Source: Sedimentibacter sp.
GTDB lineage: Bacteria; Bacillota; Clostridia; Tissierellales; Sedimentibacteraceae
Direction of reading: 5' to 3'
Length of the DNA: 8,275 nt
Assembly (NCBI GenBank): GCA_029256005.1
Contig: JAQSYS010000064.1
Span: forward strand, 1-8,275
A program made the position numbers and the translations under genes. The notes under the pieces were generated by a model. That model did not search any database. It had not been told where the DNA came from and was given only the letters and a program-made list of their open reading frames with translations. Within the stretch, counting starts at the first letter, position 1. Each line of letters begins with the position of its first letter. Below, piece after piece: positions 1-6,317 of the stretch.

Positions 1-462
1 CTTCTTGCATTATTTATCGTATCGGCATTGGGACCAAGCATTACCAATACTATGATAGCCATAGGAATTGTCAATACTCCAGTGTTTACTAGGACAGTGA
101 GAGCATCTGTAATTTCAGTAAAGTCAATGGAGTACATCACCAGTGCAAGGAGCATCGGATTAAAGTCCATCAATATTATACTAAAGCACATAATTCCAAA
201 CATATTAGCACCGTTTACTGTTCAAATAACTTTAGCATTGTCAGGTGCAATATTGACTGAAGCTTCGATGAGCTTTTTAGGACTTGGCATACAGCCTCCT
301 GACCCATCATGGGGTTCAATGCTCAACGAAAGCAGAAAGTATATGGAAGTTGCTCCATGGCTTGTTATATTCCCTGCATTATTTATCATTTGCACAATCT
401 TATCCTTCAATATTTTAGGAGACAGTTTAAGAGACGTGCTTGACCCTAGATTGAAGCTGTAG
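1..462 (+). CDS. oppC: Opp/Dpp-type peptide ABC transporter permease, C-terminal part (5' truncated)
   Basis: This is the last 153 codons of an inner-membrane permease of the DppC/OppC type; the frame is open from base 1, so the start lies upstream of the window. The family forms a heterodimeric channel with an OppB/DppB partner and passes peptides delivered by a binding protein, powered by OppD/OppF. The binding-protein-dependent permease loop is visible as SARSIGLKSINIILKHIIPN, which contacts the ATPases. Hydrophobic segments surround it, including the FLGLGIQPPDPSWG motif and a final membrane helix. The protein ends in LRDVLDPRLKL, a hallmark of DppC/OppC C-termini. The stop lies 11 bp before the ATPase gene, so the genes are probably co-transcribed. 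Substrate (dipeptide, oligopeptide, muropeptide or nickel) cannot be read from this fragment, so the symbol is a family label. Confidence 0.92.
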   Translation, partial: LLALFIVSALGPSITNTMIAIGIVNTPVFTRTVRASVISVKSMEYITSARSIGLKSINIILKHIIPNILAPFTVQITLALSGAILTEASMSFLGLGIQPPDPSWGSMLNESRKYMEVAPWLVIFPALFIICTILSFNILGDSLRDVLDPRLKL

Positions 463-473
463 AGAGGTGAGTT

Positions 474-1463
474 ATGGGAAATTTATTGGAAGTTAAAAAC
501 TTAGGTATTGATTTAGTTACAAAAAACAGCACTAAAACATTAGTAGATGATGTGAGTTTTGAAATTGGTAGAAAACAAAGCTATGGAATCGTAGGAGAAT
601 CCGGCTGCGGAAAAAGCATTACCGCTTTATCAATTATGCAACTTTTATCATATCCTCTGAAAACTAGCGGAGGCCAAATATTGTTTGAATCAGAGACAGG
701 TAAAATAGATCTGTTGTCATTAACAAAAGAAATGAGAAAATTAAGAGGAAAAGAAATATCTATGATATTTCAAGAGCCAATGACTGCATTGGATCCAATC
801 TTTACTATAGAACAACAAATAGTAGAAACTTTAAACTTTCATACAAATTTAAAAAAAGTTGAAAAACATAAAATTGCTTTGGAGATGCTAAAGAAGGTTG
901 GCATTCCAAGAGCTGAGCAAATATTAAAGGAGTACCCACATCAACTGTCCGGTGGAATGCTTCAACGTATTATGATAGCTATAGCCCTTATATGTAAACC
1001 AAAACTTTTAATAGCAGATGAACCAACAACAGCCCTAGATGTTACCATACAGGCACAAATATTGGATTTAATGAATGAATTAAAGGAATCATATGATACA
1101 TCAATAATTATGATAACTCACGATTTGGGTGTTATAGCAGAAACCTGCGAAAAAGTTGCAGTGTTTTATGCTGGACAGGTGGTTGAAGAAACAGATGTGG
1201 TAAGCTTGTTTCATAAAACAGCTCACCCGTATACAACAGGTCTTTTAAAAGCAGTGACGTCATTGGGAGATAAGAGTAATGAATTATATACTATTCCTGG
1301 CTTGGTTCCTGCTGGAGGATATATCCCAAATGGATGCCGATTTGAAGAAAGATGCAGAATGGCAAAGGACATATGCAGACAAAAAGCTCCTCAGCTTATT
1401 GAAATAGAAAAAGGACACAAATGCAGATGCTGGCTTTACGGAGAAAGCGGTGATAGAAAATGA
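474..1463 (+). CDS. oppD: Opp/Dpp ABC transporter ATP-binding protein, OppD/DppD type
   Basis: This 329-residue ATPase is one of the two nucleotide-binding subunits that drive peptide import at the cytoplasmic face. Visible motifs are Walker A GESGCGKS (41-48), Q-loop Q100, signature LSGGM (158-162), Walker B LLIADE (178-183) and switch H216. The C-terminal oligopeptide-transporter extension (about 235-329) has cysteines C288, C294, C301 and C317 in a C-x5-C-x6-C...C arrangement. This resembles the [4Fe-4S]-binding tail described for some OppD proteins. The ATG follows AGAGGTGA (463-470) with good spacing, and the length is normal for the family. Its stop overlaps the next ATG (ATGA), suggesting translational coupling to the OppF-like subunit. 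Family assignment is secure, but the Opp versus Dpp label and the substrate are not. Confidence 0.95.
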   Translation: MGNLLEVKNLGIDLVTKNSTKTLVDDVSFEIGRKQSYGIVGESGCGKSITALSIMQLLSYPLKTSGGQILFESETGKIDLLSLTKEMRKLRGKEISMIFQEPMTALDPIFTIEQQIVETLNFHTNLKKVEKHKIALEMLKKVGIPRAEQILKEYPHQLSGGMLQRIMIAIALICKPKLLIADEPTTALDVTIQAQILDLMNELKESYDTSIIMITHDLGVIAETCEKVAVFYAGQVVEETDVVSLFHKTAHPYTTGLLKAVTSLGDKSNELYTIPGLVPAGGYIPNGCRFEERCRMAKDICRQKAPQLIEIEKGHKCRCWLYGESGDRK

Positions 1464-2425
1464 ATAAATTATTGTTGGAAGTTGAAAATTTAAAAACGTA
1501 TTTTCCTGTTAAAGCAGGTGTGTTTAAAAAAACTGCTGGTTACGTTCATGCGGTTGATGACATAAGCTTCAAGGTTAATGAACAAGAGACATTTGCTCTT
1601 GTAGGCGAATCAGGTTGTGGGAAATCAACTACGGGAAGAAGCATTTTAAGAATCATTGAGCCAACATCAGGAAAGGTAACATTTGATGGTGTTGATGTGC
1701 TAAAACTTTCGAAGGAAGAAATGAGGAAAGAGAGAAGAAATATGCAGCTTATATTTCAAAACCCATACAGCTCATTGAATCCTAGAATGACCGTAAAAAA
1801 ACTTCTAGAAGAACCATTGAAAACACATTTTAATATGTCTCAAGATGAAATAAACAAACAGGTTCTATGGGTAATGGACCAGGTAGGTCTCTCAAGAGAT
1901 CAGCTTGAAAGATACCCTCACCAGTTTAGCGGTGGGCAGAGACAGAGAATAAGCATTGCCAGGGCAATAATAAGTAAACCAAAATTTATTGTGGCTGATG
2001 AACCTGTATCAGCACTGGACGTTTCAATACAGTCACAAATTTTAAATTTATTGATAGAATTGCAAAAAAATTTGAAGCTAACTTACATTTTTATTTCACA
2101 TGATCTTAATATTGTGAGACACATAAGCAATTCTGTTGCAGTTATGTATTTAGGAAGAATGGTTGAAACAGGTTCAACGGAAGAGATTTTCATAAGACCA
2201 TTACATCCCTATACACAGGCATTGCTATCAGCGGTACCTTCCAAGGATCCACTTCAAAAGAAGAAAAGAATAATACTTAAGGGAGATGTTCCAAGCCCTG
2301 TAAATCCACCGGTAGGATGTGCCTTTTATGCCAGATGTGAAAAAGCAATGGATATTTGCAAGGAAAAAAGACCAATGCTTGAAAATATGGGCGGAACTCA
2401 TCAGACTGCCTGTCATTTATATTAG
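1460..2425 (+). CDS. oppF: Opp/Dpp ABC transporter ATP-binding protein, OppF/DppF type
   Basis: This is the second nucleotide-binding subunit of the peptide importer, 321 residues and full length. It shows Walker A GESGCGKS (49-56), Q-loop Q100 in FQNPYSSLNPRMT, signature FSGGQ (156-160), Walker B FIVADE (176-181) and switch H214. The SSLNPRMTV stretch and the N-terminal LKTYFPVKAGVFKK are typical of OppF/DppF rather than OppD. The C-terminal extension carries C287, C293, C300 and C318 with the same C-x5-C-x6-C spacing as the neighbouring OppD-like protein. The ATG overlaps the upstream stop by four bases, with GGTGA a few bases before it. The stop is followed by a small hairpin and then murQ, so transport and MurNAc-6P metabolism are probably on one transcript. 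Confidence 0.95.
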   Translation: MNKLLLEVENLKTYFPVKAGVFKKTAGYVHAVDDISFKVNEQETFALVGESGCGKSTTGRSILRIIEPTSGKVTFDGVDVLKLSKEEMRKERRNMQLIFQNPYSSLNPRMTVKKLLEEPLKTHFNMSQDEINKQVLWVMDQVGLSRDQLERYPHQFSGGQRQRISIARAIISKPKFIVADEPVSALDVSIQSQILNLLIELQKNLKLTYIFISHDLNIVRHISNSVAVMYLGRMVETGSTEEIFIRPLHPYTQALLSAVPSKDPLQKKKRIILKGDVPSPVNPPVGCAFYARCEKAMDICKEKRPMLENMGGTHQTACHLY

Positions 2426-2439
2426 GAGAGGGTACTCTC
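2426..2439 (+). other. Small hairpin between oppF and murQ
   Basis: GAGAG (2426-2430) pairs with CTCTC (2435-2439) around the tetraloop GGTA, directly after the oppF stop and 8 bases before the murQ Shine-Dalgarno. No T tract follows (the next bases are A-rich), so it is not an intrinsic terminator. It could protect the transcript, mark a processing site, or separate translation of transporter and etherase. It also sequesters the AGGAG-like bases at 2424-2428. The pairing is seen; the function is a guess. Confidence 0.35.
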
Positions 2440-2447
2440 AATAAAAA

Positions 2448-2463
2448 AGAGGTGACTAAAATT
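2448..2463 (+). promoter_or_regulatory. murQ ribosome binding site and start region (GTG 2452 versus ATT 2461)
   Basis: AGAGGTGA (2448-2455) is an excellent Shine-Dalgarno, but the conventional start codon GTG at 2452 lies inside it. The next upstream purine-rich stretch, AGGAGAGGG at 2424-2432, is about 20 bases away and partly in a hairpin. ATT at 2461-2463 is in frame and sits five bases after the Shine-Dalgarno, the usual geometry. Ribosomes may therefore initiate at ATT. The same octamer precedes oppD, where it serves an ordinary ATG. Confidence 0.55.
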
Positions 2464-3360
2464 AATACTCAACAATTATTAACAGAACACAGAAATGAAT
2501 CTACAATGAACATAGATAGCGTTTCAACAAGAGAAATGCTTCAAATGATAAACAACGAAGATAAAAAGGTTGCGTTGGCAGTTGAAAAAGAAATTAGTAA
2601 TATTGCCAATGCAGTTGATACAATTGTGGAAAAACTCCACGGAGGAGGGAGGCTAATATATATAGGTGCAGGAACCAGTGGAAGAATCGGAATACTGGAC
2701 TCATCTGAATGCCCACCCACATATGGAACCGATCCTGAATTAGTCCAAGCTTTTATTGCAGGGGGAGAGAAAGCAATTGTAAAATCCATTGAAGGAGCTG
2801 AAGATGATTCTGAACTTGGAATCCAGGATTTAAAGTCAATCAATTTTAACAAAAATGATATATTGGTGGGAATAGCAGCAAGCGGCAGAACTCCATACGT
2901 ACTAGGAGCAGTGGAGTACGCTAATATCATTGGAGCTGTTACAATAGGAATAAGCAATAACCCTGATTCATTGTTGAACAGAGTTGCAGAAATATCAATT
3001 TGCCCTGTAACAGGGCCAGAGGCAGTAACAGGCTCAACGCGAATGAAGGCTGGAACATCTCAAAAATTAGTGCTAAACATGATATCAACCGGGGTAATGA
3101 TAAAGTATGGAAAAGTGTATGAAAATTTAATGGTTGATGTAAAAGCTTCAAATGATAAATTATTCGAAAGATGCAAAAATATAGTTATGGAAGCAACAGG
3201 AGTATTCCATGAGGAAGCAGAAGCTGTGTTGGAAGAAACAAACTATAATTGCAAGCTTGCAATATTTATGATAATTTCCAAATTAAATAAAGAAGATGCG
3301 AAAAAAATATTGGATAAAAACAAAGGATACATAAAGAAAGCTCTTGAATCTATAAATTAA
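2452..3360 (+). CDS. murQ: N-acetylmuramic acid 6-phosphate etherase MurQ
   Basis: MurQ cleaves the lactyl ether of MurNAc-6-phosphate in the cytoplasm, giving GlcNAc-6-phosphate and D-lactate, the committing step of MurNAc recycling. The SIS fold signature RLIYIGAGTSGRIGILDSSE (67-86) is intact, followed by CPPTYGTD, EGAEDD and GSTRMKAGTSQK (194-205). E86 and E117 align with the two catalytic glutamates of E. coli MurQ (E83, E114). At about 300 residues it is full length, with the usual small helical C-terminal domain. The start shown is GTG; ATT at 2461 has the better-placed ribosome binding site and would shorten the protein by three residues. It follows oppF by 26 bp and precedes the regulator by 17 bp. 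The product feeds NagA and NagB downstream. Function is secure; the start is not. Confidence 0.96.
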   Translation: MTKINTQQLLTEHRNESTMNIDSVSTREMLQMINNEDKKVALAVEKEISNIANAVDTIVEKLHGGGRLIYIGAGTSGRIGILDSSECPPTYGTDPELVQAFIAGGEKAIVKSIEGAEDDSELGIQDLKSINFNKNDILVGIAASGRTPYVLGAVEYANIIGAVTIGISNNPDSLLNRVAEISICPVTGPEAVTGSTRMKAGTSQKLVLNMISTGVMIKYGKVYENLMVDVKASNDKLFERCKNIVMEATGVFHEEAEAVLEETNYNCKLAIFMIISKLNKEDAKKILDKNKGYIKKALESIN

Positions 3361-3377
3361 TCTTCGGAGGTATATAC

Positions 3378-4238
3378 ATGCCAATCAAGTCAGGCGGACT
3401 TATAATGATTAAAAATATTTTAGATGAATTGCCGGAATCAGAAAAAAAGACAGCAAATTTTATACTCAATAATCCAAGTCAAATTGTTACTATGACTGTA
3501 TCTGAACTTGGTGATGCAAGCGAAACAAGCAGCTCTGCTGCTATGCGACTATGCAAGTCATTGGGACTAAGTGGTTTTCAAGATCTTAAAATAAGAATTT
3601 TGGGAGATTTAAACTCTTCACACGATGCATCTTATTCTGACATCAAAAGAAATGATACAATTAAATCAATTTCTCAAAGTTTAAGAAACAATGCCATAAA
3701 ATCAATCGATGAGACTATGCAGTTTTTTAATGAAGAAACAATACAAAAAAGCATAGAAATAATCGACAAGGCAGACACAATCTTGGTATATGGTATGGGT
3801 GCATCTTTTATAGCAGCAAAGGATGCTCAGCAAAAATTTCTGCGTGTGAACAAAACATGCTATGCTATTGAAGATACACATTTAAACGCCACAATGATAG
3901 CAAATTTGAAGCAAAATGATCTTGTAATTGGCATATCATCTTCAGGTGAAACCAGCGAGACAATAAAACTTATTGAGTTGGCAAATTCAAAAGAGATAAA
4001 TACAATTGGCATAACAAAGTATGGGAAAACTTCATTAGGAAAGATTTCAAAATATAGCATTTACACTCCTTACAGTATTGAATCGCCTTTTAGGAGTGCA
4101 GCAACGGCATCACGTATGTCTCAGTTATATATAATAGATGTTTTATTTATGTGCTATGCAACTTCAAAATATGACAGCACAATAGACTATCTTGAAAATA
4201 CTGTTCAAACAATAAATGAATTTAAGCAAATGGAATGA
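3378..4238 (+). CDS. RpiR/MurR-family transcriptional regulator (HTH plus SIS domain)
   Basis: This 286-residue protein has the two-domain build of RpiR-family regulators. The N-terminal helix-turn-helix (about 10-80) includes LPESEKKTANFILNNPSQI and the recognition region ELGDASETSSSAAMRLCKSL. The C-terminal sugar-isomerase (SIS) domain (about 120-255) includes ILVYGMGASF and the phosphosugar loop GISSSGETSETI (185-196). SIS domains in this family bind phosphosugars. Its position between murQ and nagB suggests MurNAc-6P, GlcNAc-6P or GlcN-6P as the effector, by analogy with E. coli MurR, but this is inferred. The ATG at 3378 follows GGAGG (3366-3370) with seven-base spacing; ATG at 3405 is a less likely alternative. 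It probably controls its own operon, as repressor or activator. Confidence 0.9.
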   Translation: MPIKSGGLIMIKNILDELPESEKKTANFILNNPSQIVTMTVSELGDASETSSSAAMRLCKSLGLSGFQDLKIRILGDLNSSHDASYSDIKRNDTIKSISQSLRNNAIKSIDETMQFFNEETIQKSIEIIDKADTILVYGMGASFIAAKDAQQKFLRVNKTCYAIEDTHLNATMIANLKQNDLVIGISSSGETSETIKLIELANSKEINTIGITKYGKTSLGKISKYSIYTPYSIESPFRSAATASRMSQLYIIDVLFMCYATSKYDSTIDYLENTVQTINEFKQME

Positions 4239-4241
4239 TTA

Positions 4242-4287
4242 AATTCATGTAATAAGAATTGAAATATTTATTTTTTTAAGCATAAAA
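4242..4287 (+). promoter_or_regulatory. Possible internal promoter and inverted repeat upstream of nagB
   Basis: The gap between the regulator stop and the nagB start is the longest in the cluster (about 93 bp). It contains TTGAAA (4259-4264) and, after 16 bases, CATAAA (4281-4286), a weak match to a sigma-A promoter. An inverted repeat AATTC (4242-4246) / GAATT (4256-4260) overlaps the -35 hexamer and could be an operator for the SIS regulator. AT-rich DNA gives such matches by chance, so this is a candidate only. No terminator is visible in the gap. Confidence 0.25.
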
Positions 4288-4331
4288 GATTAACAATTAT
4301 ATGAACTATGATAGTAAAGGATTTATTAACA

Positions 4332-5057
4332 ATGGAAGTAATAGTTAAAAATAATTATCAAGAGATAAGTAAACTGGCATCTCAATATTTATTAAATGTT
4401 GTTAAAGCAAAAAACGATGCGGTTCTTGGTCTGCCTACAGGCGGAACACCGCTTGGCATGTACGATATAGTAGTGAACGAATATAAAAATAAAAACATAT
4501 CATTTCAAAATGTAATATCTTTTAACTTAGATGAGTATATTGGATTGGATGAAAATAGCAAATACAGCTATTATTATTTCATGAATAAAAACCTGTTTTC
4601 ACATATAGACATTAAAAAAGAAAATATCCATATTCCAAATGGCACAACAACAGATGTGCAACAAGAATGCATTGAATATGAAAATAAAATAAAAGAAGAA
4701 GGCTCCATGGATATTCTGTTTCTTGGGATTGGGAAAAACGGTCATATAGGTTTTAATGAACCTTCAAATTACTTTGAACCATACACTCATGAAGTTATTC
4801 TTCAAGAGAATACTATTAAAGCTAACTCAAGATTCTTTAAAGATGCAGAAGGTGTTCCGAAAACAGCAATAACAATGGGAATTAAGACAATTCTCTCTGC
4901 GAAAAAAATAATATTATTAGCAACTGGTGAATCTAAAGCAGATGCAGTATCAAAAACAATAAAAGGGAAAATCACACCTGGACTGCCTGCATCAATATTA
5001 CAGCTACATAACGACATAACAATAATAACAGATAAAGACGCAGCTAAAAAAATTTGA
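4332..5057 (+). CDS. nagB: Glucosamine-6-phosphate deaminase NagB
   Basis: NagB converts glucosamine-6-phosphate to fructose-6-phosphate and ammonia, delivering amino sugars to glycolysis. I place the start at ATG 4332: it follows AAAGGA (4316-4321), gives the canonical N-terminus MEVIVKNNYQEIS and a 241-residue protein, the usual Gram-positive length. An upstream in-frame ATG at 4308 would add eight residues and has no good ribosome binding site. Visible motifs are LGLPTGGTPLGMY (substrate loop), FNLDEY with catalytic D67, and GIGKNGHIGFNEP with N136, H138 and E143. N136 stands where E. coli has D141; asparagine is, to my knowledge, usual in the short Bacillus-type enzymes and not a defect. 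The gene ends with tandem TGA codons, then nagA follows after 51 bp. Confidence 0.96.
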   Translation: MEVIVKNNYQEISKLASQYLLNVVKAKNDAVLGLPTGGTPLGMYDIVVNEYKNKNISFQNVISFNLDEYIGLDENSKYSYYYFMNKNLFSHIDIKKENIHIPNGTTTDVQQECIEYENKIKEEGSMDILFLGIGKNGHIGFNEPSNYFEPYTHEVILQENTIKANSRFFKDAEGVPKTAITMGIKTILSAKKIILLATGESKADAVSKTIKGKITPGLPASILQLHNDITIITDKDAAKKI

Positions 5058-5075
5058 TGAAGAAATTCAATATTT

Positions 5076-5094
5076 ATATTATAAAAAATAATAT
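5076..5094 (+). repeat. AU-only inverted repeat before nagA
   Basis: ATATTAT (5076-5082) and ATAATAT (5088-5094) can form a seven-pair stem with an AAAAA loop, ending one base before the AAGAAGG Shine-Dalgarno of nagA (5096-5102). The stem has no G-C pair and would be weak. It is more likely a product of local AT-richness than a regulatory element. Confidence 0.2.
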
Positions 5095-5108
5095 CAAGAA
5101 GGTTAATA

Positions 5109-6266
5109 ATGAGTACTTTGATTAAGAATATAAAACTAATTACTCCAGATCAAGTTTTAACCGATTTCTGTGTAGTTGTTAATGAAGGAAAAATTACCAA
5201 TATAGATTTGGATAAAAATATAAATATGAAATCAATGCATGTAATAATTGATGGTAAAGGCAACTATTTATCACCAGGCTTTATAGATATCCACAATCAC
5301 GGTAATTCTGGTTATGATTTCATGGATGCAACAGAAGAAGCAATAGAAAAAATAGGGCAGTTTCATTTACAAAATGGGGTTACTTCATATTTAGGAACAG
5401 TTTTAACTCAATCTTATGAAAATATTATCAAAGCTGTAGATAATATTGCAAATTATAAAAATAAAGAAAATATATCGCAAATACTGGGAATCCATCTGGA
5501 AGGTCCTTTCTTTTCAATCAGCAAAAAAGGAGCTCAACCAAAGGAATTCATTAAGGAACCTGATTTGGATTTTATTAACAATATAGTGACTATATCAAAT
5601 AATAAATTAAAGATGATATCACTAGCTCCTGAAAGAGTAGGAGCATTAGAATTAATTTCAAAAATAAAAGAAAACTTTATAACAGTTGCCATGGCTCACA
5701 CTGACTCAACATATGATGAAGCAATGGAAGGTATTGCTTATGGAGCCACTGTCGCAACTCATCTATATAATGGAATGAGAAACTTTACTCACCGTGAACC
5801 TGGAATAGTTGGAGCATCAATGTCTGATGAAAGAGTGTTCTGCGAATTAATTTATGATAGAATTCATCTTCATGATGCAGCTGTTAAAATAGCTATGAAA
5901 TTGAAGGGGCCGGATAAAACAATCTTAGTTTCTGATGCTATGAGGGCTGCAGGACTAGAAGATGGTGAATATGAACTTGGTGGACAAAAGGTTACAGTAA
6001 AAGAAGGAGCGGCTCGACTAGAAGATGGCAGTTTAGCAGGTTCGACATTAAATTTAAGGAAAGCTGTTTATAATATGGTGAAGTATTTAAAAACTCCTGT
6101 TTGTGAAGCAGTTAGAATGGCAAGCTTATCACCAGCAAAGGCTATTTGTGTAGATAAGCATAAGGGGAGCATAGAAGTGGGAAAAGATGCAGATATGATT
6201 TTATTTGATGATGATATTAATATAAGAACAGTTATAGTAGCAGGAAAAATTGTTATAAGTAATTAG
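5109..6266 (+). CDS. nagA: N-acetylglucosamine-6-phosphate deacetylase NagA
   Basis: NagA removes the acetyl group from GlcNAc-6-phosphate, giving GlcN-6-phosphate and acetate; it takes MurQ's product and supplies NagB. The 385-residue protein is a full-length amidohydrolase of carbohydrate esterase family 9. The N-terminal beta segment leads into SPGFIDIHNHG, with an H62-x-H64 metal motif as in Bacillus-type enzymes. Next come GIHLEGPF (E131), AHTDST (H197), ATHLYNGMRNFTHREPG (H218) and LVSDAMRAAG (catalytic D276), then the C-terminal GSLAGSTLNL and VGKDADMILFD segments. E131, H197, H218 and D276 match the E. coli metal ligands and catalytic aspartate in order and spacing. The ATG at 5109 follows AAGAAGG by six bases. 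It is the last gene of the + strand unit, closed by a terminator. Confidence 0.96.
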   Translation: MSTLIKNIKLITPDQVLTDFCVVVNEGKITNIDLDKNINMKSMHVIIDGKGNYLSPGFIDIHNHGNSGYDFMDATEEAIEKIGQFHLQNGVTSYLGTVLTQSYENIIKAVDNIANYKNKENISQILGIHLEGPFFSISKKGAQPKEFIKEPDLDFINNIVTISNNKLKMISLAPERVGALELISKIKENFITVAMAHTDSTYDEAMEGIAYGATVATHLYNGMRNFTHREPGIVGASMSDERVFCELIYDRIHLHDAAVKIAMKLKGPDKTILVSDAMRAAGLEDGEYELGGQKVTVKEGAARLEDGSLAGSTLNLRKAVYNMVKYLKTPVCEAVRMASLSPAKAICVDKHKGSIEVGKDADMILFDDDINIRTVIVAGKIVISN

Positions 6267-6281
6267 TAAAAACAATCAGCA

Positions 6282-6317
6282 ATGCTCCACCTTTTTTAAG
6301 TGGAGCATATACTTTTT
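6282..6317 (+). terminator. Rho-independent terminator after nagA, between convergent genes
   Basis: ATGCTCCAC (6282-6290) pairs perfectly with GTGGAGCAT (6300-6308) around a nine-base loop that itself holds a T run. A short T tract (6313-6317) follows four bases later and reaches into the stop codon of the convergent ftsH-like gene. On the minus strand the hairpin follows that gene's stop directly, but the T run there is eight bases away, so termination in that direction is likely weaker. Confidence 0.8.

Noticed and set aside
2426..2447. Intrinsic terminator after oppF
   Set aside because: The hairpin is followed by A-rich, not T-rich, sequence on the + strand, so read-through into murQ is expected.
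2541..2957. Antisense open frame of 138 codons inside murQ
   Set aside because: It lies wholly opposite a conserved gene, has no ribosome binding site worth noting and no recognisable protein features.
4308..4331. Earlier nagB start at ATG 4308
   Set aside because: It adds eight residues absent from the usual N-terminus and lacks a ribosome binding site, whereas ATG 4332 has AAAGGA and gives standard residue numbering.
4737..4742. NagB asparagine (N136) in place of the E. coli catalytic aspartate
   Set aside because: The short Gram-positive NagB subtype commonly has asparagine here; D67, H138 and E143 are intact, so no loss of function is implied.
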